Shown here: one piece after another, positions 16,804-25,234 of the stretch
Layout: each line of letters starts with the position of its first letter
Numbering within the stretch: position 1 is the first letter of the stretch
NCBI RefSeq assembly: GCF_000025565.1
Contig: NC_014121.1
Location: 62,001-126,000 of the forward strand
From: Enterobacter cloacae subsp. cloacae ATCC 13047
GTDB taxonomy: Bacteria > Pseudomonadota > Gammaproteobacteria > Enterobacterales > Enterobacteriaceae
Length of the DNA: 64,000 bases
Direction: 5' to 3'
Program-made: the position numbers and the translations under genes
The notes under the pieces: generated by a model
Seen by the model: the letters and a program-made list of their open reading frames with translations, nothing else
The model's database searches: none
What the model was told of the DNA's origin: nothing

Positions 16804-17549
16804 TGTTTCTGCCCCGTCTCTACGCCCGACTTTGCGCCCGGCAGGCCGGACGCACGCTGCTCGCAAGCCGGATCACGCAAAACTACAGCCAGTTTATGCG
16901 CTGCCCGGAGGCTGACGTCCCGCCCGATTTTCTGCGCCAGAACGCCCTGGAGATGAGCGGCTTTCATTTTGTCGAGCAGATCTTCCCGCCCGCGCTGTGG
17001 CGGCGCAACGTGCGTTTCGATCTCCACGCCCGGGTGGCGGCATTTACCCGCGAGCAGGAGTTTTATTCTCAGCCCCGCACCCTGCTGCTGGGCATGCGCT
17101 GGGCCGGATTTGGCCTGATCGCGGATGCGCTGCTCGCCACCGCGCCAGACGACGTGCGCTTTCAGTTTGTTACCCGCCTTCCCGCGCTGCACAAGCTGAT
17201 GGCGGCACACGAGGAGCGGCGGGCAGGGGCGTTTTTCTCCCCGCACCGGTTGGTGACCGTGCTGCTGGTGGATGAGCGCCTCCCGGATGCGCCGCTGTTC
17301 ATTACCCAGGCGGGCGACCAGAAAGCGTGGTTAACGGACGTGTCGACGCGCTTTTTAACGCGCTACGGATATGTGATTCGTACGCTGCTGCCCGGCTGTT
17401 CGCTGCACTCGGCGGAATTTGCGCTGGAGAGCCAGACCTATGCCCCTGCGGAGTACCGTCAGGCCGCCACCGCCACGCTGAACGCGTTGCGTAAAACCCC
17501 CACGCTCTGGAGTGCATGGGACGATCTTTCAGTGATTTATCATGGATGA
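16800..17549 (+). CDS. unrecognised protein between ABC exporter and HlyD genes
   Basis: I do not recognise this 249-residue protein. It has no signal peptide or clear transmembrane helix, is rich in arginine and leucine, and looks like a cytoplasmic globular protein. Its start (ATGATG) overlaps the exporter stop, and the HlyD-type gene begins 6 bp after its own stop, so all three are translationally coupled. Position suggests a role in peptide processing, export or self-protection; a small membrane-bound immunity protein would look different. The overall composition is GC-rich like the exporter. Confidence 0.75.
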   Translation: MMFLPRLYARLCARQAGRTLLASRITQNYSQFMRCPEADVPPDFLRQNALEMSGFHFVEQIFPPALWRRNVRFDLHARVAAFTREQEFYSQPRTLLLGMRWAGFGLIADALLATAPDDVRFQFVTRLPALHKLMAAHEERRAGAFFSPHRLVTVLLVDERLPDAPLFITQAGDQKAWLTDVSTRFLTRYGYVIRTLLPGCSLHSAEFALESQTYAPAEYRQAATATLNALRKTPTLWSAWDDLSVIYHG

Positions 17550-17555
17550 CATGTC

Positions 17556-18806
17556 GTGAAATTAAGAAACCGAAACCGACAACGTCGGGCGCTGATCCCG
17601 CACCATTTTTCAAAGAGCTACGAGATCAACGCCCCGCGGCTGAAAGGCGTGTTAACGCTGTTTATCTCCTTTTTTCTCTGTCTGCTGGTCTTTTCGATCG
17701 TCTTTAACTTTTCGGAAACCACGCTGGCGCGCGGGGTGCTGATCCCGGCCCAGGGGGATGTGGAAGTGCGTGCCAGAGAGTCCGGCACCATCGTGGATTT
17801 TGCCGTACGTCCAGGCCAGTACGTGAAAGAGAATGACCCGCTTTTTACCGTGTCGCAGGACTACGGCGGCAAGCAGGGCTCGGTGGTGCAGTTCGATCGC
17901 CAGCAGATGGAGGCGGAGAAAAAGCGCAGCGAGCAGCGCGTGCAGACCATTGAAGATTCTATCGCTACGTACCGGAAAAACCTGGCGCAGCAGCTGGATA
18001 TTGCCGACCGGCAGATTGTGGTATCCCGCGACAAAGTGAAAAAGCTGCGTGCGTTGCTCAAAAACAGCACCGATACCTATGAGGCGTGGAAAGCGATATC
18101 CGGGAAAGGCTATGTGTCGAAGGTCGATCTGGATAAAAGCCACAACGACGTGCTCAACGCGCAGCTTAACCTGACGCTGGAGGAGAGCAGTATCCTCGAT
18201 CTGGAGGCGCGCAAAACCAGCCTGACCGACAGCACTCAGTCGCAAATCGACTCCCTGAGCCAGGAGCTGCTGTACGTGAAAAACCGGATCAGCGAAATTG
18301 ACCGCAACCTTTCCAGCCGGGGTAGCTCTACGATGGCCATGCTGGCGCCTGCCGATGGCTACGTGGTGGCGATCAACTTCCCGCCGGGCCGGGCCATTAC
18401 GCAAAACAGCGAGGTGGTGGTGGTGATCCGTAAAAACACCGCCGCGTCGATGGAGGGGTACCTCTATGTGCCAGCCACGGGCGTGGGCCGGGTGGCGAAA
18501 GGGGATAAGGTGAAGCTGCGCTTTGACTCCTGGCCGGTGGATAAATATGGCTCGGTGGAGGCCACCCTGTCTGATTTCTACGAGGTGAATATTGATGCGC
18601 ATTCGGCGCTTATCCCGCTCCAGGAGGGGCAGAACTACTATCTTGCCAAGGTGCGGGTGCCTTCCTGGTTTACCGATCCGGACAACAAAAAGCGTCTGCT
18701 GATGGGCGGGATGACGGTTAACGCCGATATCGTTATCGATCGCAAACCGCTTATCAATCTGCTGATTGCGCCGCTGGAGCGGGTGCGTAAACGGTTTATC
18801 GATTGA
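17556..18806 (+). CDS. HlyD-family periplasmic adaptor for peptide export
   Basis: This 416-residue membrane fusion protein has a cytoplasmic N-terminus, one transmembrane helix (about 30-51), a lipoyl-like half (VEVRARESGTIVDFAVRPGQYVK), a long coiled coil (about 105-255, many K/E/Q heptads), the second lipoyl half (LAPADGYVVAINF) and a beta-barrel. It would join the ABC exporter to an outer-membrane TolC, which is not encoded here. The start is GTG 17556; an ATG just upstream leads directly to a stop in its frame. It is the last gene of the exporter group. Confidence 0.9.
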   Translation: MKLRNRNRQRRALIPHHFSKSYEINAPRLKGVLTLFISFFLCLLVFSIVFNFSETTLARGVLIPAQGDVEVRARESGTIVDFAVRPGQYVKENDPLFTVSQDYGGKQGSVVQFDRQQMEAEKKRSEQRVQTIEDSIATYRKNLAQQLDIADRQIVVSRDKVKKLRALLKNSTDTYEAWKAISGKGYVSKVDLDKSHNDVLNAQLNLTLEESSILDLEARKTSLTDSTQSQIDSLSQELLYVKNRISEIDRNLSSRGSSTMAMLAPADGYVVAINFPPGRAITQNSEVVVVIRKNTAASMEGYLYVPATGVGRVAKGDKVKLRFDSWPVDKYGSVEATLSDFYEVNIDAHSALIPLQEGQNYYLAKVRVPSWFTDPDNKKRLLMGGMTVNADIVIDRKPLINLLIAPLERVRKRFID

Positions 18807-18857
18807 CCCGATTTCATCGTTCATCGCCCATTAGCCCACAGGCTAACGCCGGGTCGC

Positions 18858-18895
18858 GGGCTATTCTCCTTATCACACACACAGGAGAATAGCCC
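18858..18895 (+). promoter_or_regulatory. perfect 13-bp inverted repeat enclosing the RBS of the hydrolase gene
   Basis: GGGCTATTCTCCT (18858-18870) and AGGAGAATAGCCC (18883-18895) are exact complements separated by 12 bases (TATCACACACAC). The right arm contains the AGGAGAA ribosome-binding site and ends at the base before the ATG at 18896. As RNA this would hide the RBS; as DNA it could be an operator. Confidence 0.7.
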
Positions 18896-19675
18896 ATGAA
18901 CATCACTCATATTCGCAATGCTACCCAACTGATCACGTATGCCGGTAAACGCTTTTTGATCGACCCGATGCTGGCCGCAAAAGACGCTTATCCCGGTTTC
19001 CCCGGCACGGCGCGGGCCGAGATCCGTAACCCAATGGTTGAACTGCCCGTTGACGTCAGCACGCTGCTGGACGCCGATGCGGTGATCGTCACCCACACCC
19101 ATGACGATCACTGGGATCGCGCAGCGGTGGAACTGATCGCCAAAGACAAACCGATCTATGTGCAAAACGATCGTGATGCCGCGCTGCTGCGAAGCCAGGG
19201 TTTTCATAACCTGACAGTCATGACCGACGAGACCACCTTTGGTGATATCCGCATCGCGAAAACCCACGGCGGCCAGCATGGTACCGATCGCGCGTACGCG
19301 GTGCCGGAGCTGGCAGAGCGTCTGGGCGAAGCCTGCGGTGTGGTTCTGCGCCACCCGGACGAGAAAACGCTCTACATCGCGGGCGATACCGTCTGGCGTG
19401 ATGCGGTGGCGGCCGATCTGCAAAAACACCAGCCGGATGTGGTGGTGCTTAATGCCGGATACGCGCATGTGATCGGTTTCGGGCCCATCATTATGGGGGA
19501 ACAGGATCTGCTCAACGTTCACTTCCTGCTGCCGCAGGCAAAAATTGTGGCGGTCCATATGGAAGCCATTAACCACTGCCTGCTGAGCCGCCGCGCGCTG
19601 CGGGAATACGTGGAAGCGAACCAGATCGGTGATGCGGTGAGCATTCCCCAGGACGGCGAAACCGTTATATTCTGA
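18896..19675 (+). CDS. UlaG-like MBL-fold metallo-hydrolase
   Basis: This 259-residue cytoplasmic protein has the metallo-beta-lactamase fold of the UlaG/YycJ-like group. Metal ligands are visible as THTHDDHWD (H67, H69, D71, H72), H124 (KTHGGQH), D164 (IAGDT) and H221 (AVHMEAINH). Substrate is unknown. The gene starts right at the end of a perfect inverted repeat that covers its RBS. Twenty-five bp downstream begins a GlxA-type regulator on the same strand, so the two are probably an operon, the regulator perhaps sensing the hydrolase substrate or product. Confidence 0.85.
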   Translation: MNITHIRNATQLITYAGKRFLIDPMLAAKDAYPGFPGTARAEIRNPMVELPVDVSTLLDADAVIVTHTHDDHWDRAAVELIAKDKPIYVQNDRDAALLRSQGFHNLTVMTDETTFGDIRIAKTHGGQHGTDRAYAVPELAERLGEACGVVLRHPDEKTLYIAGDTVWRDAVAADLQKHQPDVVVLNAGYAHVIGFGPIIMGEQDLLNVHFLLPQAKIVAVHMEAINHCLLSRRALREYVEANQIGDAVSIPQDGETVIF

Positions 19676-19700
19676 GCACCAAAAAGGGAAGGAGAGACAG

Positions 19701-20678
19701 ATGCCACTTATCAACGTCGCGATTGTCGCGGTGGACGGGTTTAGCCCGTTCCACTACTCCGTTCCCTGTATTCTGTTTGGCGACGCGGTTTCCGGCGAAA
19801 AGCGCTTTAACGTGACGATCTGCGCCGAAAAACCCGGCGTTCTCACCTCAAAAGAGGGTTTTGCCCTTAACGCGACGCAGGATTTTTCAGCCATCGCGCA
19901 GGCGGATATTGTGGTGGTGCCCTACTGGCAGCACGTACTGGATCGCCCGCCTCAGGTGCTGCTCGACAGCCTGGTGCAGGCAAGAGATAACGGTGCGGAA
20001 ATCGTCGGGCTGTGTCTGGGGTCGTTTGTGCTGGCGTATGCGGGCATTCTCGACGGCAAGCGCGCGGCCACCCACTGGGAGTTTGAACATCACTTCCAGT
20101 CGCTTTTTCCGCGCGTCCAGCTTGATATCAACGCCCTCTATGTGGATGACGACAATATTATTACCTCCGCCGGGACCGCCGCCGCGCTGGACTGCTGCCT
20201 GTATATCATCCGTCAGCGCTTTGGTAGCGTGGTTGCCAACCAGATCGCCCGTCGGATGATTGTGCCGCCGCACCGCGAAGGCGGTCAGGCGCAGTTCATT
20301 GCCCAGCCGGTGCCGAAGGACACCCGCGACGCACGGATTAACTGCCTGATCGACTACCTGCAGCAACACATTACCGAGCCGCATAATCTCGACTCGCTGG
20401 CGAAGGTGGTCTCGATGAGCCGCCGCACGCTGACCCGCCATTTTGTCAACGCCACCGGCATGACCGTGGCCGACTGGCTCACCGCCGAGCGCCTGCGGCG
20501 CAGCCAGATCTTACTGGAAGCCGGCAATATGCCGGTTGAACGCGTGGCCGAGCTGGTGGGGTTTAACTCTGCGGTGACCTGGCGACAACAGTTTAAGGCG
20601 CGTTTTGGCGTCAGCCCGACGGAGTGGCGCAAGACGTTTCGTATTCAGCCGTCTGTAGCCAGGCATGATGCGACATGA
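19701..20678 (+). CDS. GlxA-type AraC-family regulator with DJ-1/PfpI domain
   Basis: This 325-residue regulator has an N-terminal DJ-1/PfpI-like domain (about 1-190, nucleophile-elbow-like GLCLGSFVLAYAG) and a C-terminal AraC HTH (about 215-315: LDSLAKVVSMSRRTLTRHF, VERVAELVGFNSAVTWRQQF, FGVSPTEWRKTF). Members usually activate nearby catabolic genes. GGAAGGAGA provides a strong RBS. It is related in layout to the regulator at 33909-34907 but the two sequences differ widely. Confidence 0.88.
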   Translation: MPLINVAIVAVDGFSPFHYSVPCILFGDAVSGEKRFNVTICAEKPGVLTSKEGFALNATQDFSAIAQADIVVVPYWQHVLDRPPQVLLDSLVQARDNGAEIVGLCLGSFVLAYAGILDGKRAATHWEFEHHFQSLFPRVQLDINALYVDDDNIITSAGTAAALDCCLYIIRQRFGSVVANQIARRMIVPPHREGGQAQFIAQPVPKDTRDARINCLIDYLQQHITEPHNLDSLAKVVSMSRRTLTRHFVNATGMTVADWLTAERLRRSQILLEAGNMPVERVAELVGFNSAVTWRQQFKARFGVSPTEWRKTFRIQPSVARHDAT

Positions 20679-20694
20679 AGTAACACCGTCTTTT

Positions 20695-20713
20695 AGGCCG
20701 GGAGACCCGGCCT
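20695..20713. terminator. hairpin between convergent genes
   Basis: AGGCCGGG-AGA-CCCGGCCT is an 8-bp perfect stem in the 60-bp gap between the GlxA-type gene and the oppositely oriented carbonic anhydrase gene. TTTT precedes it on the plus strand (a T-poor but usable A-run for the minus strand), so it could end transcription from either side. Confidence 0.55.
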
Positions 20714-20738
20714 GCGGATGCTTTTAACTCACCACACC

Positions 20739-21470
20739 TTACTGAACAATCACGCGGCCGTTCAGCGGCTGAAGCGGACGGTTATTGCTGTGCTCAAGCG
20801 CTTGCTTAAACATCTCCAGCTGCTTTTCTGACAGGGTGACGGTGTTTTTCATCACCAGCCAGCGCAGCCCTTCGGTGCACGGTGGGGTGGTCAGCGAGCC
20901 GCTGAAGCGATAATAGTGCAGGTCAGCCGGGAACAGCGGACGCAGATCGAGGTGTTTATCAATCGAGATTTCGTGGTCCTTTTCCTTCGGAAGGCGCGCC
21001 AGCAGCGGGTTGAGTGCGCTGTTTTCCGGGCCGACCTCAAACATAACGGCAAGCACCGCGACGTCGCCCTCTTTGCTGGCATGAACAAAGTGCGCTTCCA
21101 GCGGGAAGGATTTGCCGTTGATCCGGTTTTCGCTCGGGGTGTGGAAATGGTACTGGCGCAGGGTAAAGATCTGATCGTCCAGACGGAATTCATCTTCGTC
21201 GCTGGCGGTCACCTGCAGGGTATGGCCGTTGTTCACCAGCTTTTCGGCGGCGGTATGGAAATTCATCTCCAGCGGCGGCAGCGTGGCGTTATAGGCGTTA
21301 CGGATATCGATGGGTGACTGGAATTTCCCGGTCTTGCAGGTGGCAAACTCGTCGCTGAGCTCGCCCCAGTTTTCCGGACCACTCTTGCCTTCATACGTCC
21401 AGTGTGGGGCAGACCCCGCAAAGACAGAGGCAGATAAGGCGAATAAGGATGCGGTCAGAATGTGTTTCAT
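20739..21470 (-). CDS. cah: periplasmic alpha-class carbonic anhydrase
   Basis: This 243-residue zinc enzyme interconverts CO2 and bicarbonate. The signal peptide (about 1-18, ending SVFAG) places it in the periplasm. Family signatures are QSPIDIRNAY, the zinc histidines in QYHFHTPSE and EAHFVH, and SLTTPPCTEGLRW. Length and features match bacterial Cah. It is monocistronic, with a short inverted repeat in its promoter region. Confidence 0.93.
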   Translation of the reverse strand: MKHILTASLFALSASVFAGSAPHWTYEGKSGPENWGELSDEFATCKTGKFQSPIDIRNAYNATLPPLEMNFHTAAEKLVNNGHTLQVTASDEDEFRLDDQIFTLRQYHFHTPSENRINGKSFPLEAHFVHASKEGDVAVLAVMFEVGPENSALNPLLARLPKEKDHEISIDKHLDLRPLFPADLHYYRFSGSLTTPPCTEGLRWLVMKNTVTLSEKQLEMFKQALEHSNNRPLQPLNGRVIVQ

Positions 21471-21532
21471 GTTGTGTCTCTCAGAATAAGAAATGCGCGT
21501 TAAAATACTGATGGCATTGTACTCTTTTCCAA

Positions 21533-21544
21533 AAGACCAGTCTT
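21533..21544 (-). promoter_or_regulatory. possible operator upstream of the carbonic anhydrase gene
   Basis: AAGAC-CA-GTCTT is a 5-bp-arm palindrome about 65 bp upstream of the cah start, near a TACAAT -10-like box on the minus strand. The form is like sites of TetR-type repressors, but it is short and could be chance. Confidence 0.25.
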
Positions 21545-21585
21545 ATATTGTGGTTATTTGCGTTAAAGAAAATGAAAGCCCCTTC

Positions 21586-22674
21586 TTACCCCAGCTTCTC
21601 CATCTTCGTCTCTCCCTCCGTCATTGACAGCTGATACAGCGAAAACGATCGGTGCTTCTCAATCAATGTCGCCAGCTCCGGCGAGTGGCTGGTGAGCCAG
21701 ATCTGCGAGTAGCGGCTGGCCTCGGCAATCAGGCTTGCCAGCGCGGGCAGCATCTGCGGATGCAGGCTGTTTTCCGGTTCGTTGAGGGCGATAAACGCCG
21801 GTGGGCGCGGGCTTAACAATGCCACCGCCAGGCATAAAAAGCGCAGCGTGCCGTCAGAGAACTCCGCCGGTTCCAGCGGGCGGCTTAAGCCCTCGCGCTG
21901 CATCATCATGCGAAAACGTCCGCCGGTGTTGTCGCTGTAAAACACGCAGCCGGGGAAAGCCTGGTCAAGAATGCGCATCAGCAGCAGTTCATCGCCAATC
22001 TCGACAATGGTCTGAAACGCCGCCGCGAGGTTGGCGCCGTCGCTCGCCAGCACCGGAGAGCGGAAACCCACCTGCGGGGCACGCATCATGGAGCCGCTTG
22101 CAACGGAAAACTCATGATAAAATCGCCAGTTACGCAGGGACTCGCGCATCTGCGACACTTCCGGGTAAAGGTGCGGTTCGCCGAGCTGGCCGAACACCGA
22201 TTCGTTCTCGTACAGCGTGCCGCTGTGGGTCACTTTCTCGTGATGGACGTTATTCAGGAAAACCGCCTGATTTCTGCGCTTCATCAGCTGTGCCGACGGG
22301 CGGCGGTGCTGCCCGCTCAGCCAGAGCGACTCTTCCTTGATCACCGGATCGAGCTGAAACTGCGAGGGATAGGGCAGCTTCTCAACAAAGCCTACCTGCA
22401 GCTCGTATTCGTAAGTTTCGGTTTCTACCGCCAGGTTCATCCGTCGCAGCTGGTCGCTGCGGGTTTTACCCGCCCAGAACACTTTCAAAATCCCGCCTTC
22501 ATTCGCCAGAGCCTGAGAAAACTGCCCCTGCGCGGCGCTGTGCATCAGGTGGATCGCCTTGTAAATATTTGATTTTCCGGTGCCATTCGGGCCGAAGACA
22601 ATGTTGAGTTGTTCCAGCTCCAGCGACATATCGCGAATTGAGCGGTAGTTTTGAATGTGCAGGGTGTTAATCAC
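21586..22674 (-). CDS. RecF/OLD-like AAA ATPase
   Basis: This 362-residue ATPase has an SMC/RecF-like head: Walker A GPNGTGKS (about 29-36) after IQNYRSIRDMSLEL, a signature-like region (EFSDGTLRFLCLAVALL), a Walker-B-like IALNEPEN and LTSHSPEL. There is no visible TOPRIM nuclease domain, so it is not a full OLD nuclease. Such stand-alone proteins are common in enterics; some act in defence or repair, but no function is assigned here. No nuclease partner lies beside it. Walker B carries N where D is usual (LNEPEN), a variant seen in this group. Confidence 0.8.
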   Translation of the reverse strand: MINTLHIQNYRSIRDMSLELEQLNIVFGPNGTGKSNIYKAIHLMHSAAQGQFSQALANEGGILKVFWAGKTRSDQLRRMNLAVETETYEYELQVGFVEKLPYPSQFQLDPVIKEESLWLSGQHRRPSAQLMKRRNQAVFLNNVHHEKVTHSGTLYENESVFGQLGEPHLYPEVSQMRESLRNWRFYHEFSVASGSMMRAPQVGFRSPVLASDGANLAAAFQTIVEIGDELLLMRILDQAFPGCVFYSDNTGGRFRMMMQREGLSRPLEPAEFSDGTLRFLCLAVALLSPRPPAFIALNEPENSLHPQMLPALASLIAEASRYSQIWLTSHSPELATLIEKHRSFSLYQLSMTEGETKMEKLG

Positions 22675-22734
22675 AGGCCGATCCCTTTTTTGCGTTATAA
22701 CCTGTATATATTTACAGCCTTTCAGGCGAAATGC

Positions 22735-22764
22735 AAAAAAGAGACGACAGTGAGGATGTCGTCT
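22735..22764 (-). terminator. intrinsic terminator after the DUF523/DUF1722 gene
   Basis: Read on the minus strand, AGACGACA-TCCTCAC-TGTCGTCT is an 8-bp stem followed by C and six T. It ends transcription coming from the gene at 22820-23779 before the ATPase gene's own promoter region. Confidence 0.8.
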
Positions 22765-22819
22765 AAACGGGCTACTGCTTCGGGCCCCTGAGGGTCAATG
22801 GGGGCCTTCGCCTTATTGA

Positions 22820-23779
22820 TTATTTAACGGCCAGACGCAGACCCAAATCATCAGGATAGGGATCAAAGTAGTTTTGCGTCATCAGATACTGATCCGGGTA
22901 TTCGGCAAGGTAATGTTTTAGCAGCGTGATCGGCGCAAGAATGGGCAGAAGCCCTTCGCGGTAATGCAGGATCACGTCACGAAGCTCACCCCGCTGGCGG
23001 CTGTTAAGCTGATTGCGAAAATAGCCCTGAATATGCATCAGCACGTTGGTGTGATTTTTCCGCGAGGCGGGCTTTTTCAGGATGGTCATCAGTTTTTCGC
23101 GGTACGCCTCGAAGAACGCGTCCAGATCGTCCCATTCATGCAGCGAGGCGACAAATGGGCCAATCTCACGGTAACCCGCCTGATGGTGTGCCAGCAGCTG
23201 CAGTTTGTAGCGGCTGTGAAAATCCAGCAGCGCGCGGCGCGTCAGGCCGTTTTTACGCAGCGTGTTCAATTCGTGCAGCGCAAAAACGCGCTCGACGAAG
23301 TTTTCCCGCAGCACCGGGTCGTGCAGACGGCCATCCTCTTCTACGGGCAGCCACGGCCAGGTTTCAAGGAGCGCGGCGGTGAACAGCCCGACGCCCTCCT
23401 TGCGGCCCCGGTTGCCGTTTTCATCGTACACGCGCACGCGTTCCATGCCACAGCTGGGGGATTTTGCACAGACGATAAACCCGGCGAGATCGCCGATCTT
23501 TGGCAGATAACTGGCCGTAAAGTCGGCCATTTTCTGCGTGACATCATCATGCGGCGGATGGCTAAAACGCATCTGCGTGTCACCGCCGGTCGTCATGATC
23601 AAACGCAGCGCAGGGCGTGGTGTGGGCAAGCCGATGGCCATTTCGGGGCAAACGGGTCGGAAATTCACCCACTGGGCCAGCTCATCCATGACGAAATCCA
23701 TACGCTTATGCCCGCCGTCAAAGCGAACGGCGGACCCGGTCAAGCAGCCGCTAATACCCAGCACAGGTTTCGTTGTCAT
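22820..23779 (-). CDS. DUF523-DUF1722 (YbgA-type) protein
   Basis: This 319-residue protein joins an N-terminal DUF523 domain (GISGCLTGSAVRFDGGHKR, CAKSPSCGMERVRVY, with conserved cysteines) to a C-terminal DUF1722 domain (LQLLAHHQAGYREIG to LKHYLAEYPDQYLMTQNYFDPYP), the YbgA layout. In E. coli ybgA sits with phr photolyase; here it stands alone. Its biochemical role is not established. The start at ATG 23779 has GGAGGAA upstream; the seven codons before it are untranslated in this view. Confidence 0.85.
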   Translation of the reverse strand: MTTKPVLGISGCLTGSAVRFDGGHKRMDFVMDELAQWVNFRPVCPEMAIGLPTPRPALRLIMTTGGDTQMRFSHPPHDDVTQKMADFTASYLPKIGDLAGFIVCAKSPSCGMERVRVYDENGNRGRKEGVGLFTAALLETWPWLPVEEDGRLHDPVLRENFVERVFALHELNTLRKNGLTRRALLDFHSRYKLQLLAHHQAGYREIGPFVASLHEWDDLDAFFEAYREKLMTILKKPASRKNHTNVLMHIQGYFRNQLNSRQRGELRDVILHYREGLLPILAPITLLKHYLAEYPDQYLMTQNYFDPYPDDLGLRLAVK

Positions 23780-23881
23780 GGTATGTTCCTCCAGAGCCAA
23801 TACTTAAAACTTACACAATCTTGCTTATTTGTCCAAGTATTGGCGGAGGTATTTTTTATTGCCTTTTAAAATCAATAGTTT

Positions 23882-24292
23882 TTAACTGCCCTTGTAGGTT
23901 GAATAACCGTACTGACTCAGCAGAAGTGGAATGTGCAGTTTCTCGTTGGTCCGGGTGACGGTAAACAGCACCGGTACTTCCGGGAAGAATGTCTCCAGCT
24001 TTTTAGCGTGGAAATAGTCTGCGGTTTTGAAGGTCACTTTATACACGCCAGGCTGCATGTCCTGTTCCTGGGGATAGAGCGATTTAATACGTCCGTCATG
24101 GTCGGTTTTGCCGCTGGCAACCGGGATCCATTTGTCCTGCTGCTGCTTTTCCAGGGTAACGGTGACATCCGATGGCGGCATGCCGGTTTGTTGGTCGAGA
24201 ACGTGTACGCTCAGCGTGCCGGCAGGGGCACTGAAGGCGGCAGGGGCAAAAGCCATGGAGGCCAGGATCAGCAGAGGGGCAGTTTTTTTCAT
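23882..24292 (-). CDS. hiuH: periplasmic 5-hydroxyisourate hydrolase
   Basis: This 136-residue transthyretin-like enzyme hydrolyses 5-hydroxyisourate to OHCU in urate breakdown. A signal peptide (about 1-22, ending AFSA) makes it periplasmic, as in Salmonella. Catalytic-type residues are present in LSVHVLD, DGRIKS and LHIPLLL, and the C-terminus YKGS is the family's YRGS-type tail. No other urate genes are adjacent. Confidence 0.9.
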   Translation of the reverse strand: MKKTAPLLILASMAFAPAAFSAPAGTLSVHVLDQQTGMPPSDVTVTLEKQQQDKWIPVASGKTDHDGRIKSLYPQEQDMQPGVYKVTFKTADYFHAKKLETFFPEVPVLFTVTRTNEKLHIPLLLSQYGYSTYKGS

Positions 24293-24391
24293 GTTGTTTT
24301 CCTGTGAAGTTGTCAGTCACAGGAAAACGTTAGCATCTGCGGCGCGGAAAAATATTCAACTTTTCGTGAAGATTCCCGCAGGAGAAAATCA

Positions 24392-25117
24392 TTAGAGGAT
24401 AATGACCTCAAGGGAAAGCTGCTGCTGCCACTGCGCCACCTGTTTTTTCCGCGCGGCGGTCATTTTACCGCTGGTGACCAGCAACCATTTGCGATCGGGA
24501 AATATCTCCGGTGCCAGCGTGGCAGGGGGCGTGGGTAATACGTCGATGCGGTGACCCTGGCCGGTCCGCGACAAAGCTTCGAGCCAGATTTCACACGGGT
24601 CGTTCAGGTACCAGCCGCTGAGCAGAATGTTATCGCCCGGCGCTTTTTTATCGCCTTCAAGGCAAAACGAGGTGTAGGCGATGAGGATGCCGTCGAGGAT
24701 CGCGCGCAGAGTCATGGCGGCGGCGACGTTGGCGGACACCTGGCTGCGCAGCGGACGCAGCACGTTGGTCACCAGTTCAGGTCTGGGGTATTCGCGGCCC
24801 GCGTCGTAAATCATCTGGCGCAGGGACTCGATTTTGCCCCCCTGCAGGCGTTCCAGCATGTTCTGCTGTAGCGTTTGCCAGTTGTTGGTCCGGCGGGGTA
24901 CAGGGCGCTCAAGCAGGGGTTTTACCTGGCCAATGGGCACGCCTTTTTTCACCCAGTCGAGGATTTTCAGCGCCTGCTGAACGTCTTCATCGCTGTACTG
25001 GCGGTGGCCGCCCTCCGTGCGCTGTGGCTTGAGTAAACCATAACGACGCTGCCACGCCCGCAGCGTGGTGGCGGTGATGCCGCTAAGTCTGGCGAATTCG
25101 CCGATGGAGTAAGCCAT
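24392..25117 (-). CDS. MerR-family regulator of the MlrA/BluR type
   Basis: This 241-residue regulator has an N-terminal MerR HTH (YSIGEFARLSG, TLRAWQRRYGLLKPQRTEGGHRQY) nearly identical in that motif to MlrA and BluR of E. coli, and a C-terminal effector region of cobalamin-binding-like fold as in those proteins. MlrA activates csgD and BluR represses biofilm regulators, so a link to surface behaviour is plausible but unproven. The ATG at 25117 fits the family N-terminus; ATG 25123 is the alternative. It is divergent from blc. Confidence 0.85.
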   Translation of the reverse strand: MAYSIGEFARLSGITATTLRAWQRRYGLLKPQRTEGGHRQYSDEDVQQALKILDWVKKGVPIGQVKPLLERPVPRRTNNWQTLQQNMLERLQGGKIESLRQMIYDAGREYPRPELVTNVLRPLRSQVSANVAAAMTLRAILDGILIAYTSFCLEGDKKAPGDNILLSGWYLNDPCEIWLEALSRTGQGHRIDVLPTPPATLAPEIFPDRKWLLVTSGKMTAARKKQVAQWQQQLSLEVIIL

Positions 25118-25234
25118 GTCCATGTCCAGAGTGGAGGAATACTCTCAATATACTACGAATTTTTCAGAACGGGATGAAGCGCCGAAAGGGTGCACTACAC
25201 TTAACATCCAACCGTGCAAATGAAAGGAATTCTC

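Noticed and set aside
16800..17549. Calling the 249-residue protein an immunity protein
   Set aside because: It has no membrane helices and is much larger than typical bacteriocin immunity proteins; position alone is not enough.
21586..22674. Full OLD-type or Gabija-like defence nuclease
   Set aside because: The TOPRIM nuclease domain is absent and no helicase or nuclease partner is adjacent.
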